From the NCBI RefSeq assembly GCF_030285925.1, contig NZ_CP127251.1:3228760-3292759 (forward strand): a stretch of DNA of 64,000 nt, written 5' to 3'. This document shows positions 1 through 8,638 of this stretch, piece after piece; position 1 is the stretch's first letter; every line of letters begins with the position of its first letter. The notes beneath the pieces are model-generated. The model was not told the origin of the DNA and did not search any database. It was given only the letters and a program-made list of their open reading frames with translations. The position numbers and the translations under genes were made by a program. The stretch comes from Devosia sp. YIM 151766. Its GTDB lineage: Bacteria > Pseudomonadota > Alphaproteobacteria > Rhizobiales > Devosiaceae.

Positions 1-684
1 CTGCTTGCCGCCCAGGATGCCGATCTGGTGCTGTGGAACGGGCTCAATCTCGAGCAATGGTTCGCCCAGTTTCTCGACAATCTGCCGGATGTGCCCAATG
101 TGGTCCTGACCGAGGGCATCGCGCCCATCGGCATTGGCGAGGGGCCCTATGAGGGTAAACCCAATCCCCATGCCTGGATGTCGCCCAACGACGCGCTGAT
201 CTATGTCGACAATATCCGCGCCGCCTTGGCCGCCGCCGATCCGGCCAATGCCGATCTCTATGCCGCCAATGCCGCCGCCTATGCCGCGGACATCACCGCC
301 ACTATCGAGCCCATCCGCGCCGCTCTTTCCGACATTCCCGAGGATCGCCGCTGGCTGGTGACCTCGGAAGGCGCCTTTGCCTATCTCGCCCGCGATTTCG
401 GCCTCAAGGAGCTCTATCTCTGGCCGATCAATGCCGACCAGCAGGGCACGCCACGCCAGGTACGCGCCGTGATCGACGCCGTGCGCGAACATGATATTCC
501 GGTGATCTTTTCTGAATCCACCATCTCCCCCAAGCCCGCCGAGCAGGTCGCCCGCGAAACCGGCATAGAATATGGCGGCGTACTCTATGTGGATTCCCTG
601 TCCGATCCCGACGGCGAAGTGCCGACCTATCTCGACCTGCTGCGCGTCACCGCCAGCACCATCGCCGCGGGCCTGACCCGATGA
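1..684 (+). CDS. sitA: Metal ABC transporter substrate-binding protein, 5' partial
   Basis: The C-terminal 227 residues of a periplasmic cluster A-I metal-binding protein of the SitA/YfeA/MntA type. The reading frame is open from the first base, so the signal peptide and N-terminal lobe lie outside the window. Visible family motifs are [17 protein letters not shown] (a metal-ligand His), FSESTIS (ligand Glu) and YVDSLSDP (ligand Asp). It delivers Mn2+, Fe2+ or Zn2+ to the permeases encoded just downstream. Its stop codon overlaps the ATG of the ATPase gene, so this is the first visible gene of a four-gene operon. The exact metal cannot be told from sequence; the close match to SitA-type motifs favours Mn/Fe. 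Confidence 0.93.
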   Translation: MLAAQDADLVLWNGLNLEQWFAQFLDNLPDVPNVVLTEGIAPIGIGEGPYEGKPNPHAWMSPNDALIYVDNIRAALAAADPANADLYAANAAAYAADITATIEPIRAALSDIPEDRRWLVTSEGAFAYLARDFGLKELYLWPINADQQGTPRQVRAVIDAVREHDIPVIFSESTISPKPAEQVARETGIEYGGVLYVDSLSDPDGEVPTYLDLLRVTASTIAAGLTR

Positions 685-1550
685 GTGCGGCCCCCGGCAT
701 CGAGGTCAAGGATATCACCGTCGCCTATCGCAACGGCACCACCGCCCTGCGCCATGCCAGTTTCGCTTCGCCGCGCGGCTCCATCACCGCGCTGGTCGGG
801 GTCAACGGCGCCGGCAAATCCACCATCTTCAAGGCCATTATGGGCTTCGTGCCCCTGGCTGGCGGCGCCATCACCATTCTTGGTCAGGAAGGGCGCAAGG
901 CGCAGCGGCGTAACCAGGTCGCCTATGTGCCGCAATCGGAGGAAGTGGACTGGAATTTCCCGGTCCTCGTCGAGGACGTGGTGATGATGGGCCGTTTCGG
1001 CCACATGAACATGTTCCGCATGCCCCGGCCCCTCGACCGGCACAAGGTCGCCGACGCCCTGGCCCGCGTCGACATGACCGGCTTCGCCAGGCGCCAGATC
1101 GGCGAGCTGTCCGGCGGCCAGAAAAAGCGCGTCTTCCTGGCCCGCGCCCTGGCACAGGAGGGCGAGGTGATCCTGCTCGACGAGCCCTTTACCGGCGTCG
1201 ACGTCAAGACCGAGGACGCCATCGTCGCCCTGCTGCGCGCCCTGCGCGACGAGGGCAAGGTGATCCTGGTCTCCACCCATAATCTGGGCTCTGTCCCCGA
1301 ATTCTGCGACCGCACCGTCCTGGTCAAGGGCACGGTGCTCGCCCATGGCCCCACCGAGGAGGTCTTTACCCGCGACCGGCTTGAGGAGGCCTTCGGCGGC
1401 GTGCTGCGCCATTTCGTGCTGGCCGGTCCAGGCCTGCATGCCGATGACGATCCGCGCCATCTCTCGGTGCTGACCGATGATGAACGCCCGCTGGTTCTCT
1501 ATGGCGAAAAGGGTCGCGAAACCCATCAGCAATCGAGCAATGGCAAATGA
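681..1550 (+). CDS. sitB: Metal ABC transporter ATP-binding protein
   Basis: A 289-residue ABC ATPase that powers the metal importer from the cytoplasmic face. Walker A (GVNGAGKST) is at residues 40-48, the Q-loop Gln at 85, the signature LSGGQ at 143-147 and Walker B (VILLDEP) at 163-169, so all catalytic motifs are intact. The start overlaps the stop of the binding-protein gene by 4 nt (ATGA), and its own stop overlaps the next start in the same way, which points to translational coupling. Length and gene order match SitB/YfeB of the sitABCD family. Confidence 0.94.
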   Translation: MSAAPGIEVKDITVAYRNGTTALRHASFASPRGSITALVGVNGAGKSTIFKAIMGFVPLAGGAITILGQEGRKAQRRNQVAYVPQSEEVDWNFPVLVEDVVMMGRFGHMNMFRMPRPLDRHKVADALARVDMTGFARRQIGELSGGQKKRVFLARALAQEGEVILLDEPFTGVDVKTEDAIVALLRALRDEGKVILVSTHNLGSVPEFCDRTVLVKGTVLAHGPTEEVFTRDRLEEAFGGVLRHFVLAGPGLHADDDPRHLSVLTDDERPLVLYGEKGRETHQQSSNGK

Positions 1551-2398
1551 TCGAAACCCTGCTCGAACCTTTTTCCTATCATTACATGGTCAATGCCATG
1601 TGGGTCTCGGCGCTGGTCGGCGGCGTCTGCGCCTTTCTCTCGGCCTATCTGATGCTCAAGGGCTGGTCGCTGATCGGCGATGCGCTGAGCCATTCCATCG
1701 TCCCCGGCGTCGCCGGCGCCTATATGCTGGGCCTGCCCTTTTCGCTCGGCGCCTTCCTGTCGGGCGGCATGGCGGCCGGCGCCATGCTGTTCCTCTCCCA
1801 GCGCACCAAACTGCGCGAGGATGCCGTTATCGGGCTGATCTTCACCACCTTTTTCGGGCTCGGCCTGTTCATGGTCTCGGTCTCGCCGGTCTCGGTGGAT
1901 GTGCAATCGATCGTGCTCGGCAATATCCTCGCCATCACCCCCGAGGACACGCTGCAATTGGTGCTGATCTCGGCGGTGACGCTGGGGGTGATGCTGGTCA
2001 TCTGGAAGGACCTCATGGTCACCTTTTTCGATGAAAGCCATGCCCGCTCCATTGGCCTCAAGACCGATGCGCTCAAGATTGTATTCTTCACCCTGCTCAG
2101 CGCCGCCACCGTCGCCGCCATGCAGACCGTCGGCGCCTTCCTCGTTATCGCCATGGTCGTCACCCCCGGCGCCACCGCCTATCTCCTGGCCGACCGCTTC
2201 TCGCGCCTCATTGTCATCGCCATTGTTCTGGGCGTTCTCACCTCCGCGATCGGCGCCTATCTCAGCTATTTCCTCGATGGCGCCACCGGCGGCGTCATCG
2301 TGGTGCTGCAGACCCTGGTCTTTCTCACCGCCTTCGTCTTCGCCCCCCGGCACGGCCTGCTCGCCGCCCGCCGCCGCATCGCCACGGAGACCCGCTGA
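1547..2398 (+). CDS. sitC: Metal ABC transporter permease (ABC-3 family)
   Basis: A 283-residue, very hydrophobic inner-membrane protein with about eight predicted helices, belonging to the ABC-3 (ZnuB/SitC) permease family. The motif [17 protein letters not shown] near residue 40 is characteristic. It forms the channel together with the SitD-like protein that follows; the two are related and have the same hallmark near their N-termini. It overlaps both neighbours by ATGA or a single base. Confidence 0.93.
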   Translation: MIETLLEPFSYHYMVNAMWVSALVGGVCAFLSAYLMLKGWSLIGDALSHSIVPGVAGAYMLGLPFSLGAFLSGGMAAGAMLFLSQRTKLREDAVIGLIFTTFFGLGLFMVSVSPVSVDVQSIVLGNILAITPEDTLQLVLISAVTLGVMLVIWKDLMVTFFDESHARSIGLKTDALKIVFFTLLSAATVAAMQTVGAFLVIAMVVTPGATAYLLADRFSRLIVIAIVLGVLTSAIGAYLSYFLDGATGGVIVVLQTLVFLTAFVFAPRHGLLAARRRIATETR

Positions 2399-3228
2399 TG
2401 GCCTGGTATGACATCGCGCTCTGGCCGTTCCAGATGGGCTTCATGGTCCAGGCCATGCTCATCGCCGTGCTGGTCGCCGTGCCCACCGCTTTGCTCTCCT
2501 GCTTCCTGGTGCTCAAGGGCTGGTCGCTGATGGGCGACGCCATTTCCCATGCGGTGCTGCCCGGCGTGGTGCTGGCCTATGTGGTCGGCATTCCCCTGGG
2601 CATCGGCGCCTTCATCGCCGGCATGGTCTGCGCGCTGTCGGTCGGCTTTCTCAAGGAAAACAGCCGCATCAAGGAAGATACGGTCATGGGCGTGGTCTTT
2701 GCCGGCCTGTTCGGGCTGGGCATTGTCCTCTACACCGCCATCCGCACCGATGTGCATCTCGACCATATCCTGTTCGGCAATATGCTGGGCATCGGCATGG
2801 GCGACCTCGTCACCTCCTCGATCATCGCTCTCGTTGTGGTCGCGCTGATCGTCGCTAAATGGCGCGATCTCATGCTCTTCATCTTCGATCCGCAACAGGC
2901 CGGCGCCATCGGCCTGCCGACGCGTCTGCTGCATTATGGCCTGCTCGCCATGATCTCGCTCACCGTGGTCGGGGCGCTGCAGGCGGTCGGCATCGTGCTG
3001 GTCATCGGCCTGTTGATCGCCCCCGGCGCTATTGCCTTCCTGGTCACCAGACGTTTCGGCATCATGCTGCTGGTGGCGACCGCCATCTCGGTCTCCTGCA
3101 GCCTGCTCGGCGTCTATCTGAGCTTCTTCCTCGACAGCGCCCCCGCCCCCACCATCGTGCTGCTGATGAGCGCCTGCTTCATCCTGGCCTTCCTGCTGAC
3201 GCAGCGGCGGAGCGTGGCAATGGTGTGA
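2398..3228 (+). CDS. sitD: Metal ABC transporter permease (ABC-3 family), second subunit
   Basis: A 276-residue polytopic membrane protein and the last gene of the metal-import operon. It carries the same family hallmark as the preceding permease (KGWSLMGDAISHAVLPG) and ends in a hydrophobic helix followed by a short basic tail. The start codon shares its A with the stop of sitC. Two distinct permeases, one ATPase and one binding protein are the standard sitABCD composition. No terminator is obvious in the 75 bases before the next gene. Confidence 0.93.
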   Translation: MAWYDIALWPFQMGFMVQAMLIAVLVAVPTALLSCFLVLKGWSLMGDAISHAVLPGVVLAYVVGIPLGIGAFIAGMVCALSVGFLKENSRIKEDTVMGVVFAGLFGLGIVLYTAIRTDVHLDHILFGNMLGIGMGDLVTSSIIALVVVALIVAKWRDLMLFIFDPQQAGAIGLPTRLLHYGLLAMISLTVVGALQAVGIVLVIGLLIAPGAIAFLVTRRFGIMLLVATAISVSCSLLGVYLSFFLDSAPAPTIVLLMSACFILAFLLTQRRSVAMV

Positions 3229-3303
3229 GCATCGATCCCGCCACTTATCCCCACCATCCCCTCTCCGCTCACACTAGGCTCCATTCGAACCTGGAGCCTG
3301 TTC

Positions 3304-4335
3304 ATGGATCACACCGCCCGCCTCGACCTGCCCTTCATCATGGCCGGCCAGGCCCTCAAGCACATCACTCATAACGATGCCCTGGAGCGCCTCGACGCCC
3401 TGGTGCAGCCGATCGTGCAATCGGCCTCGCTGGCCACCCCGCCCGCCACGCCGCTGCCCGGCGAGGCCTGGATCGTTCCCGCCGGGGCCAGCGGCTTCTG
3501 GGCCGGCCATGCCGACGAGATCGCCGCCTTCCAGTCCGGCGCCTGGCGCTTCTACGATCCGGCCCAGGGCTGGCAGGTCTTCGACCGGCAAAGCGGCGCG
3601 CTGCTGATCTATTCGGGCGCGGCCTGGGTGCCGGTGGCCGGCCTTGGTGCCGGCCTGCCGCAATTGGGCGTCAACACCTCCGCCGACAGCACCAATCGCC
3701 TCGCCGTCGCCGCCGAGGCCACGCTCCTGACTCATGCCGGCGCCGGCCACCAGCTCAAGCTCAACAAATCCGCCACCGCCGACACCGCCAGCCTGCTGTT
3801 CCAGTCCAATTGGCATGGCCATGCCGAAATGGGGCTGATGGGCGACGATCATTGGCGTATCAAGGTCAGCCCCGATGGGTCGAACTGGATGAATGCCGTG
3901 ACCATCGATGCGGCGACCGGTGCCGTCACCATGTCCGGCCCGCTCCGCCCCGCCACCGACAATAATGTCAGCCTGGGGGCCAGCGGCGCCCGCTGGTCCG
4001 CCATCTGGGCGGCCACCGGCACCATCCAGACCTCGGATGCCCGGCATAAGACCAACATCGCGCCGTCCGATCTCGGCCTCGATTTCATCCGCGCCCTGCA
4101 ACCGGTGCGCTTTTCCTGGATCGCGGACGATGGCGATGTGCATTACGGCCTCGTCGCCCAGCAGGTGGCCGAGGCGCTTTCGGCGAGCGGCGTCGCAAAT
4201 TTCGGCGGCCATGTCGTCGCCGATGGCCAGCAGGCCCTGCGCTACGACCAGTTCATCGCCCCCCTGACCAAGGCGGTGCAGGAACTGGCCGAGAGGCTGG
4301 AAGAACTGGAGCGCCGCCAGACCGGTGCTTCATAG
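3304..4335 (+). CDS. DUF2793 protein with C-terminal S74 intramolecular chaperone domain
   Basis: A 343-residue protein. Roughly the first 110 residues match the DUF2793 family, found in phage-tail and gene-transfer-like proteins (DLPFIMAGQALKHITHN, then GFWAGHADEIA). The C-terminal part has the peptidase S74 hallmark SDARHKTNI, followed by a predicted coiled coil that ends in ELAERLEELERR. In phage tail spikes this domain folds as a trimer and then cuts itself off at the conserved Ser-Asp. There is no signal peptide, and no other phage gene lies nearby. A domesticated tail-fibre or surface-fibre protein is the best guess; its role is unknown. Confidence 0.78.
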   Translation: MDHTARLDLPFIMAGQALKHITHNDALERLDALVQPIVQSASLATPPATPLPGEAWIVPAGASGFWAGHADEIAAFQSGAWRFYDPAQGWQVFDRQSGALLIYSGAAWVPVAGLGAGLPQLGVNTSADSTNRLAVAAEATLLTHAGAGHQLKLNKSATADTASLLFQSNWHGHAEMGLMGDDHWRIKVSPDGSNWMNAVTIDAATGAVTMSGPLRPATDNNVSLGASGARWSAIWAATGTIQTSDARHKTNIAPSDLGLDFIRALQPVRFSWIADDGDVHYGLVAQQVAEALSASGVANFGGHVVADGQQALRYDQFIAPLTKAVQELAERLEELERRQTGAS

Positions 4336-4440
4336 GCCCCATCCCGAGCCGTCGAAGACCTCATCCTGAGCTTGTCGAAGGACGAGGTCGCGGCCCTTGC
4401 CGCTCCGTCCTCATGGGTCGACAAGTTCACCAGGTCTGAA
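4336..4440. repeat. Intergenic palindromic repeat (CTTGTCGAAGGACGAGG type)
   Basis: About 100 non-coding bases made of imperfect inverted repeats containing CCTCATCCTGAGCTTGTCGA and its partners, such as GTCGACAAGTTCACCAGG. A related block lies downstream of fabB near 48,680-48,790. The pattern fits a dispersed REP-like intergenic element and not a gene. Confidence 0.6.
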
Positions 4441-4525
4441 ACCGTGTCGGCCCGAAAACGAGGGACTTTCCAATTCGCCTTTTTTGGATAGTCTCTTGGG
4501 ACCAGACTCACGGGAGGCCAGCGTC

Positions 4526-4894
4526 ATGGCACACAGGTTCAACATCACCGCGGCGGCGAACGACCAGTTCAAATTCGACTTCTCCTACAATGCGGAGAAA
4601 ATCTTCTGGTCGGAGAACTACAAGCAGAAGGCCAGCGCCAAAAGCGCCATTGATTCGCTGAAGAAGAACGCGCCCGGCGCCGGCATTGTCGACCTGTCCA
4701 GGGACGAGACCGGTTCGGGCTACCGTTTCGAGATCAAGAAATCCACCGATGACCAATTCTACGTGACCTTCGTGGCCCCCAATGGCGAGATCATGGTGCG
4801 CACCGAACGCTACAAGCAGAAGGCCAGCGCCCAGAACGCCATCGACTCGCTTAAAAACAACGGCCCGCAAGCCGACAGCAGCGACCAGACGTAA
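4526..4894 (+). CDS. YegP-like protein with two DUF1508 repeats
   Basis: A 122-residue cytoplasmic protein made of two tandem DUF1508 units. Each unit has an F-x-F strand pair, then the motif YKQKASA(K/Q)(S/N)AIDSLK, at about residues 33-46 and again at about 95-108. The start at 4526 follows the Shine-Dalgarno-like GGGAGG; a longer in-frame reading from 4397 runs through the intergenic repeat and is rejected. The function of the family is unknown (E. coli YegP has the same two-repeat design). Confidence 0.85.
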   Translation: MAHRFNITAAANDQFKFDFSYNAEKIFWSENYKQKASAKSAIDSLKKNAPGAGIVDLSRDETGSGYRFEIKKSTDDQFYVTFVAPNGEIMVRTERYKQKASAQNAIDSLKNNGPQADSSDQT

Positions 4895-5020
4895 CCACTC
4901 TTCGCCTTTCCCAGGAGGAAGGTTCTGACGAGGCGGGCTTCTTCCATGCTGGAGCCCATTCACAACGCTGACCACCTTGGTCTAGTCTCCCGGTGGAACA
5001 TTCCGGGAGACAATATTCAG

Positions 5021-5809
5021 ATGGTCAAGATTTCCGCTCTTCTCGCCAGCGCCGCCCTGGTGCTGGCCGCCGCGCCGGTCGCGGCGCAGGACCTGCCCGA
5101 TCTCGATGGCCGCGTCATCCACGCCGTCACCGAAAACGCCTATTATCCGCTGAACTTCGCCGATGCGGACGGCAATGGCATCGGGCTGGAATATGATGTC
5201 GTCAACGAAGTAGCCAGCCGCCTCAATGCGACAATCGAATGGAATCTGACCGCCTGGGACGTGATGATTGAATCGGTGCGCACCGGCCAGTTCGATATCG
5301 GCGCCGATGGCATCACCATCACCGCCGAGCGCGCCGAACAGATCGACTTCACCGATCCCTTCATCACCGTCGAGCAATATTTCCTCGTCCGCGCCGATGA
5401 AGAGCGCATCACCGGCGCCGAGAGCTTTGCCGAGGATGAAGACCTGCTATTCGGCGCCCAGGCCGGCACGTCCTCATTCTATACCGCCATCTACGACATT
5501 CTCGATGGCGACGAGGCCAATCCGCGCGTCAAGACCTTCGACAGCTTCGGCGCCGCCGTGCAGGCGGTCAAGGCCGGCGACGTCGACGCCGTCATTGCCG
5601 ACCAGGCCGCCGCCTCCGGCTATATCGGCGCCGATCCCGGGGCCTTCAAACAGGTCGGCGAGAGCATCAAGTCCGACCCGCTCGGCTTCATCCTCACCCC
5701 CGGCTCCGATCTCGCCGCGCCCTTCAACGCCGCCCTCGATCAATTGCGCGAGGAAGGCTGGCTCGATGAACGCATCAATTACTGGTTCTTCGAATACGCC
5801 GCGGAATAA
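5021..5809 (+). CDS. Amino-acid-type ABC transporter substrate-binding protein
   Basis: A 262-residue periplasmic solute-binding protein of family 3. The start at 5021 gives a clean signal peptide (MVKISALLAS..., cleavage after AAPVAAQ), whereas the longer in-frame start at 4946 would put leader sequence in front of it. Family motifs include YYPLNFADADG, the ligand-pocket stretch DVMIESVRTGQFDIGADG and FTDPFI. The permease gene begins 133 bases downstream, and no ATPase gene is adjacent. A polar or basic amino acid is the likely ligand. Confidence 0.9.
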   Translation: MVKISALLASAALVLAAAPVAAQDLPDLDGRVIHAVTENAYYPLNFADADGNGIGLEYDVVNEVASRLNATIEWNLTAWDVMIESVRTGQFDIGADGITITAERAEQIDFTDPFITVEQYFLVRADEERITGAESFAEDEDLLFGAQAGTSSFYTAIYDILDGDEANPRVKTFDSFGAAVQAVKAGDVDAVIADQAAASGYIGADPGAFKQVGESIKSDPLGFILTPGSDLAAPFNAALDQLREEGWLDERINYWFFEYAAE

Positions 5810-5942
5810 TCGCGTCCCGGAACCGGAAGGTCCTTCGCCCTCTCTCCGTTGAGAGGGCGAAGGCGCCGGGCGCATTGAGCCTGCCAATGCAATCCTGGGG
5901 GGCCATGGCCATGCCCATTGCCTTCCCCTATCCATCCCGCCC

Positions 5943-6764
5943 ATGAAATCTCATTCGCCCCGCCGCCCGTCACTTTTCGTTCGCCTGCCCTATTGGCTCT
6001 TGGCGATCCTGCTGCTGTTCGTGCTCGGCCTGTGGGCCATCACCAGCGACCAGACCTATTCGGGCATTTTCCGCACCCTGTCCGGCGGCGTCCTCACCAC
6101 TTTATGGGTGACGTTCTTCGCCTTCTTTGCCGCCACCATTCTGGGCCTGCTGATCGCCCTGGCGCGCACCTCCGGCATCAGAATGCTGCGCGAGATCGCC
6201 ACCTTCTACGTGGAGATCATCCGCGGCATCCCCATCCTGGTCTTTCTGTTCTATGTCGCCTTCGTCGCCGCCCCCGCCATGGTGGCCGGCTTCAACTGGG
6301 CATTGGCGCCGCTGATCGAGTGGGGCTGGGTTCCCGCCGCCAGCATACGCGGCTTCGATTTCGTCTGGCGCGCCATTTTCGCGCTCACCATCTGCTATTC
6401 GGCCTTCATCGCCGAAATCTTCCGCGCCGGCATCGAGGCGGTGGGACGCGGCCAGATCGAGGCGGCGCGCTCGCTCGGCCTCAGCCGCTGGCATTGCTTC
6501 CGCTTCATCATCTTTCCTCAGGCCCTGCGCATGATCCTGCCGCCGCTGGGCAATGATTTCGTCTCCATGGTCAAGGATTCCGCCCTGGTCTCGGCGCTGG
6601 GCGTGCAGGACATCACTCAATTGGGAAAACTCTCGGCCGCGTCGAGCTTTCTGTTCTTCGAGACCTATAACGTGGTGGCCTTCCTCTATCTGACCATGAC
6701 CATCTCGCTGTCGCTGCTGGTGCGCTGGCTGGAAAAGGTGATGGATGGCCGGGTGAAGCGCTAG
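5943..6764 (+). CDS. Amino acid ABC transporter permease (HisM/GlnP family)
   Basis: A 273-residue inner-membrane permease. It has several hydrophobic helices, and the EAA loop that contacts the ATPase is present near residues 170-200 (EAARSLGLSRW, then FPQALRMILPPLGN). It presumably works with the binding protein encoded just upstream. The matching ATPase must be encoded elsewhere or shared with another transporter. Confidence 0.92.
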   Translation: MKSHSPRRPSLFVRLPYWLLAILLLFVLGLWAITSDQTYSGIFRTLSGGVLTTLWVTFFAFFAATILGLLIALARTSGIRMLREIATFYVEIIRGIPILVFLFYVAFVAAPAMVAGFNWALAPLIEWGWVPAASIRGFDFVWRAIFALTICYSAFIAEIFRAGIEAVGRGQIEAARSLGLSRWHCFRFIIFPQALRMILPPLGNDFVSMVKDSALVSALGVQDITQLGKLSAASSFLFFETYNVVAFLYLTMTISLSLLVRWLEKVMDGRVKR

Positions 6765-6824
6765 CCTGCCTTGCACCCTGGGGTCATCCACCCCATCTTG
6801 CTCCCATCAGTTCCGGAGGCCGCC

Positions 6825-7355
6825 ATGCACCCCATTGCCCGCTTTGCCGTCGTCGCCATCGCCGCCATCGCCCTTGCCGCCTGCGGCCGGGGCGGCGAGA
6901 TCGGCAATGTGGGAGTGGACTGGACCGGCAATGACATCTCCATTGAGGCGGTCGCCGATCCGGACGTGGACGGCGTTGTCTGTCATCTGGCCTTTTTCAA
7001 CCGCTCCTTCATCGACCGGGTCAGTCAGGGCAATTGGTTCGAGGACCCGGCCTATTCGGCGCTCGATTGCACCGCTATCGGCCCGATCACCATTGGTGAT
7101 ATCCGCACCGGCGCCGGCGGCCAGGAAATATTCCAGCAGGGGCGCTCGCTGATCTGGAAGACTCTCCGCGTCACCCGCATCTACGACGCCAGCAACAATG
7201 CCCTCATCTATCTCGCTCATGCCCGCCAGATTCAGCAGGGCTCGGGCAAAATGAGCCTGTCGGTAGTGCCGCTCGACGGCCCGGACGTCACTTGGAAGCA
7301 CGGCGCTCCCGATGCCCGGCCCATGCAGGGCTCGGTCATGGTCACTGGTGAATAA
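6825..7355 (+). CDS. creA: CreA family lipoprotein
   Basis: A 176-residue CreA family protein, recognised from VGVDWTGNDISIEA, DGVVCHLAFFNRS, QGNWFEDPAYSALDC, GPITIGDI and IYLAHARQIQQGSGKMS. The start at 6825 is preceded by GGAGG and gives a lipoprotein signal ending in the lipobox LAAC, so it is predicted to be membrane-anchored and periplasmic. Two conserved cysteines (VCH and LDC) could form a disulfide. The molecular role of CreA is not established. The longer in-frame start at 6771 would bury the signal peptide. Confidence 0.9.
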   Translation: MHPIARFAVVAIAAIALAACGRGGEIGNVGVDWTGNDISIEAVADPDVDGVVCHLAFFNRSFIDRVSQGNWFEDPAYSALDCTAIGPITIGDIRTGAGGQEIFQQGRSLIWKTLRVTRIYDASNNALIYLAHARQIQQGSGKMSLSVVPLDGPDVTWKHGAPDARPMQGSVMVTGE

Positions 7356-7519
7356 TCCCTGCCATTCTCGTTCTCGCGGCAAGCTTGCAATGGCTTGCCG
7401 AGTGCGGCCCAAACAAGGCAAAAGCATTCTCTCCGCTGCCGTTTAATGCGGCCGCTTTGAGCACGATATTGTCGTGACGGAACAATGAACCCGCCCCGGC
7501 GGGCAAAAGGAAGACGAAT

Positions 7520-8155
7520 ATGGCGATCCTGATTGGCGACACCGCCCCCGATTTCACCCTCGAGTCCACCGAGGGCCCCATCCATTTTCATGATTTCATC
7601 GATGGCTCCTGGGCGGTCCTGTTCAGCCATCCCAAGAATTTCACCCCGGTCTGCACCACCGAGCTGGGCTATACTGCCAAGCTGAAGCCCGAATTCGAAA
7701 AGCGCGGCGTCAAGGTCCTTGGCCTGTCCGTCGACAAGCTCGAAGACCATGGCGGCTGGGCCAAGGATATCGAGGAAACCCAGGGCTCGGCCCTCAATTT
7801 CCCGCTTCTCGCCGATCCCGAAGGCAAGGTGGCTCGTCTCTACGACATGATCCATCCCAATGCCGACAATACCCTGACCGTACGCTCGGTCTTCGTCATC
7901 GGCCCGGACAAGAAGGTCAAGCTCAAGATCGAATATCCGGCCTCGACCGGCCGCAATTTCGATGAAGTCCTGCGCGTCATCGACAGCCTGCAATTGACCG
8001 CCAAGCACCAGGTCGCCACCCCGGTCAACTGGCAGAACGGTGAAGACGTCATCATCGTCCCCGCCGTGTCCGACGAGCAGGCCAAGGCCAAATATCCCGA
8101 TGGCTGGAAAGAGCTGAAGCCCTATCTGCGCATCGTGGCCCAGCCCCAGGGCTGA
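7520..8155 (+). CDS. 1-Cys peroxiredoxin (Prx6 subfamily)
   Basis: A 211-residue cytosolic thiol peroxidase that reduces H2O2 and organic hydroperoxides. The peroxidatic Cys is about residue 45 in FTPVCTTE and is the only cysteine in the protein, so it is a 1-Cys enzyme needing an external thiol reductant. The Prx6-type C-terminal domain is complete (HQVATPVNWQNGEDVIIVP, then YPDGWKELKPYLR). AAGGAAG lies just upstream of the ATG, and a clear hairpin terminator follows the stop. Confidence 0.94.
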   Translation: MAILIGDTAPDFTLESTEGPIHFHDFIDGSWAVLFSHPKNFTPVCTTELGYTAKLKPEFEKRGVKVLGLSVDKLEDHGGWAKDIEETQGSALNFPLLADPEGKVARLYDMIHPNADNTLTVRSVFVIGPDKKVKLKIEYPASTGRNFDEVLRVIDSLQLTAKHQVATPVNWQNGEDVIIVPAVSDEQAKAKYPDGWKELKPYLRIVAQPQG

Positions 8156-8184
8156 GCCCCGACATCAAATCTCCCTGACCGACT

Positions 8185-8215
8185 GGGCGATGGCATAGCC
8201 ATCGCCCTTTTCTTT
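8185..8215 (+). terminator. Rho-independent terminator of the peroxiredoxin gene
   Basis: A perfect 10-bp stem (GGGCGATGGC with GCCATCGCCC) closed by an ATA loop and followed by TTTTCTTT, 30 bases after the stop codon. Confidence 0.88.
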
Positions 8216-8323
8216 GGTTCAAGAGGATGAAGAGGCGTCTCCGTCCCTCCATCCGAACCGAGGCCGCAGGCTGTCGTCCTCCGCCGCATCGGAGCTAAAC
8301 CTCCTCTTCGACATAGCGCGACA

Positions 8324-8590
8324 TCACGATTTTGGTGATCCAGATGCGCCGCCATGGCGCTCATGCGCCGGCTCGCGGTCTGCTCGATTCTGAGTGCCGA
8401 TGCGCGCCTGGCGCAGCAGCAATTCGCGGGTATCGAATTCGGCCAGCACGTCGCCCCGGCGGACGATATCGCCCGGACGGACATGCACCGCGCTGAGCCG
8501 GCACGGAATTGCCTCTGCAGGTCCTTCGCGGTTCCGGCATCCGATTACTCGAGCCCATCGTCGTCCTCTGACGGGCAGCGTGAGGTTCAT
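8324..8590 (-). pseudogene. Remnant of an HlyD-type membrane-fusion protein
   Basis: An 88-codon minus-strand frame whose middle resembles the biotinyl-lipoyl hairpin of RND/HlyD membrane fusion proteins: VHVRPGDIVRRGDVLAEFDT then RELLLRQAR. There is no signal peptide and no barrel domain, and the frame runs out into unrelated residues on both sides. It looks like a decayed fragment of an efflux adaptor gene. The rest of 8216-8638 contains nothing else recognisable. The match is short, so this is tentative. Confidence 0.4.
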
Positions 8591-8638
8591 CCTGCGTCAT
8601 CAAAGATACCGAATAACGTGTTCGATGCTACCGATGTG

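Noticed and set aside
627..1532. Long minus-strand open frame across the metal-transporter ATPase gene
   Set aside because: It is antisense to a gene with intact ABC motifs; its His/Asp/Gly-rich composition is a codon-shadow effect.
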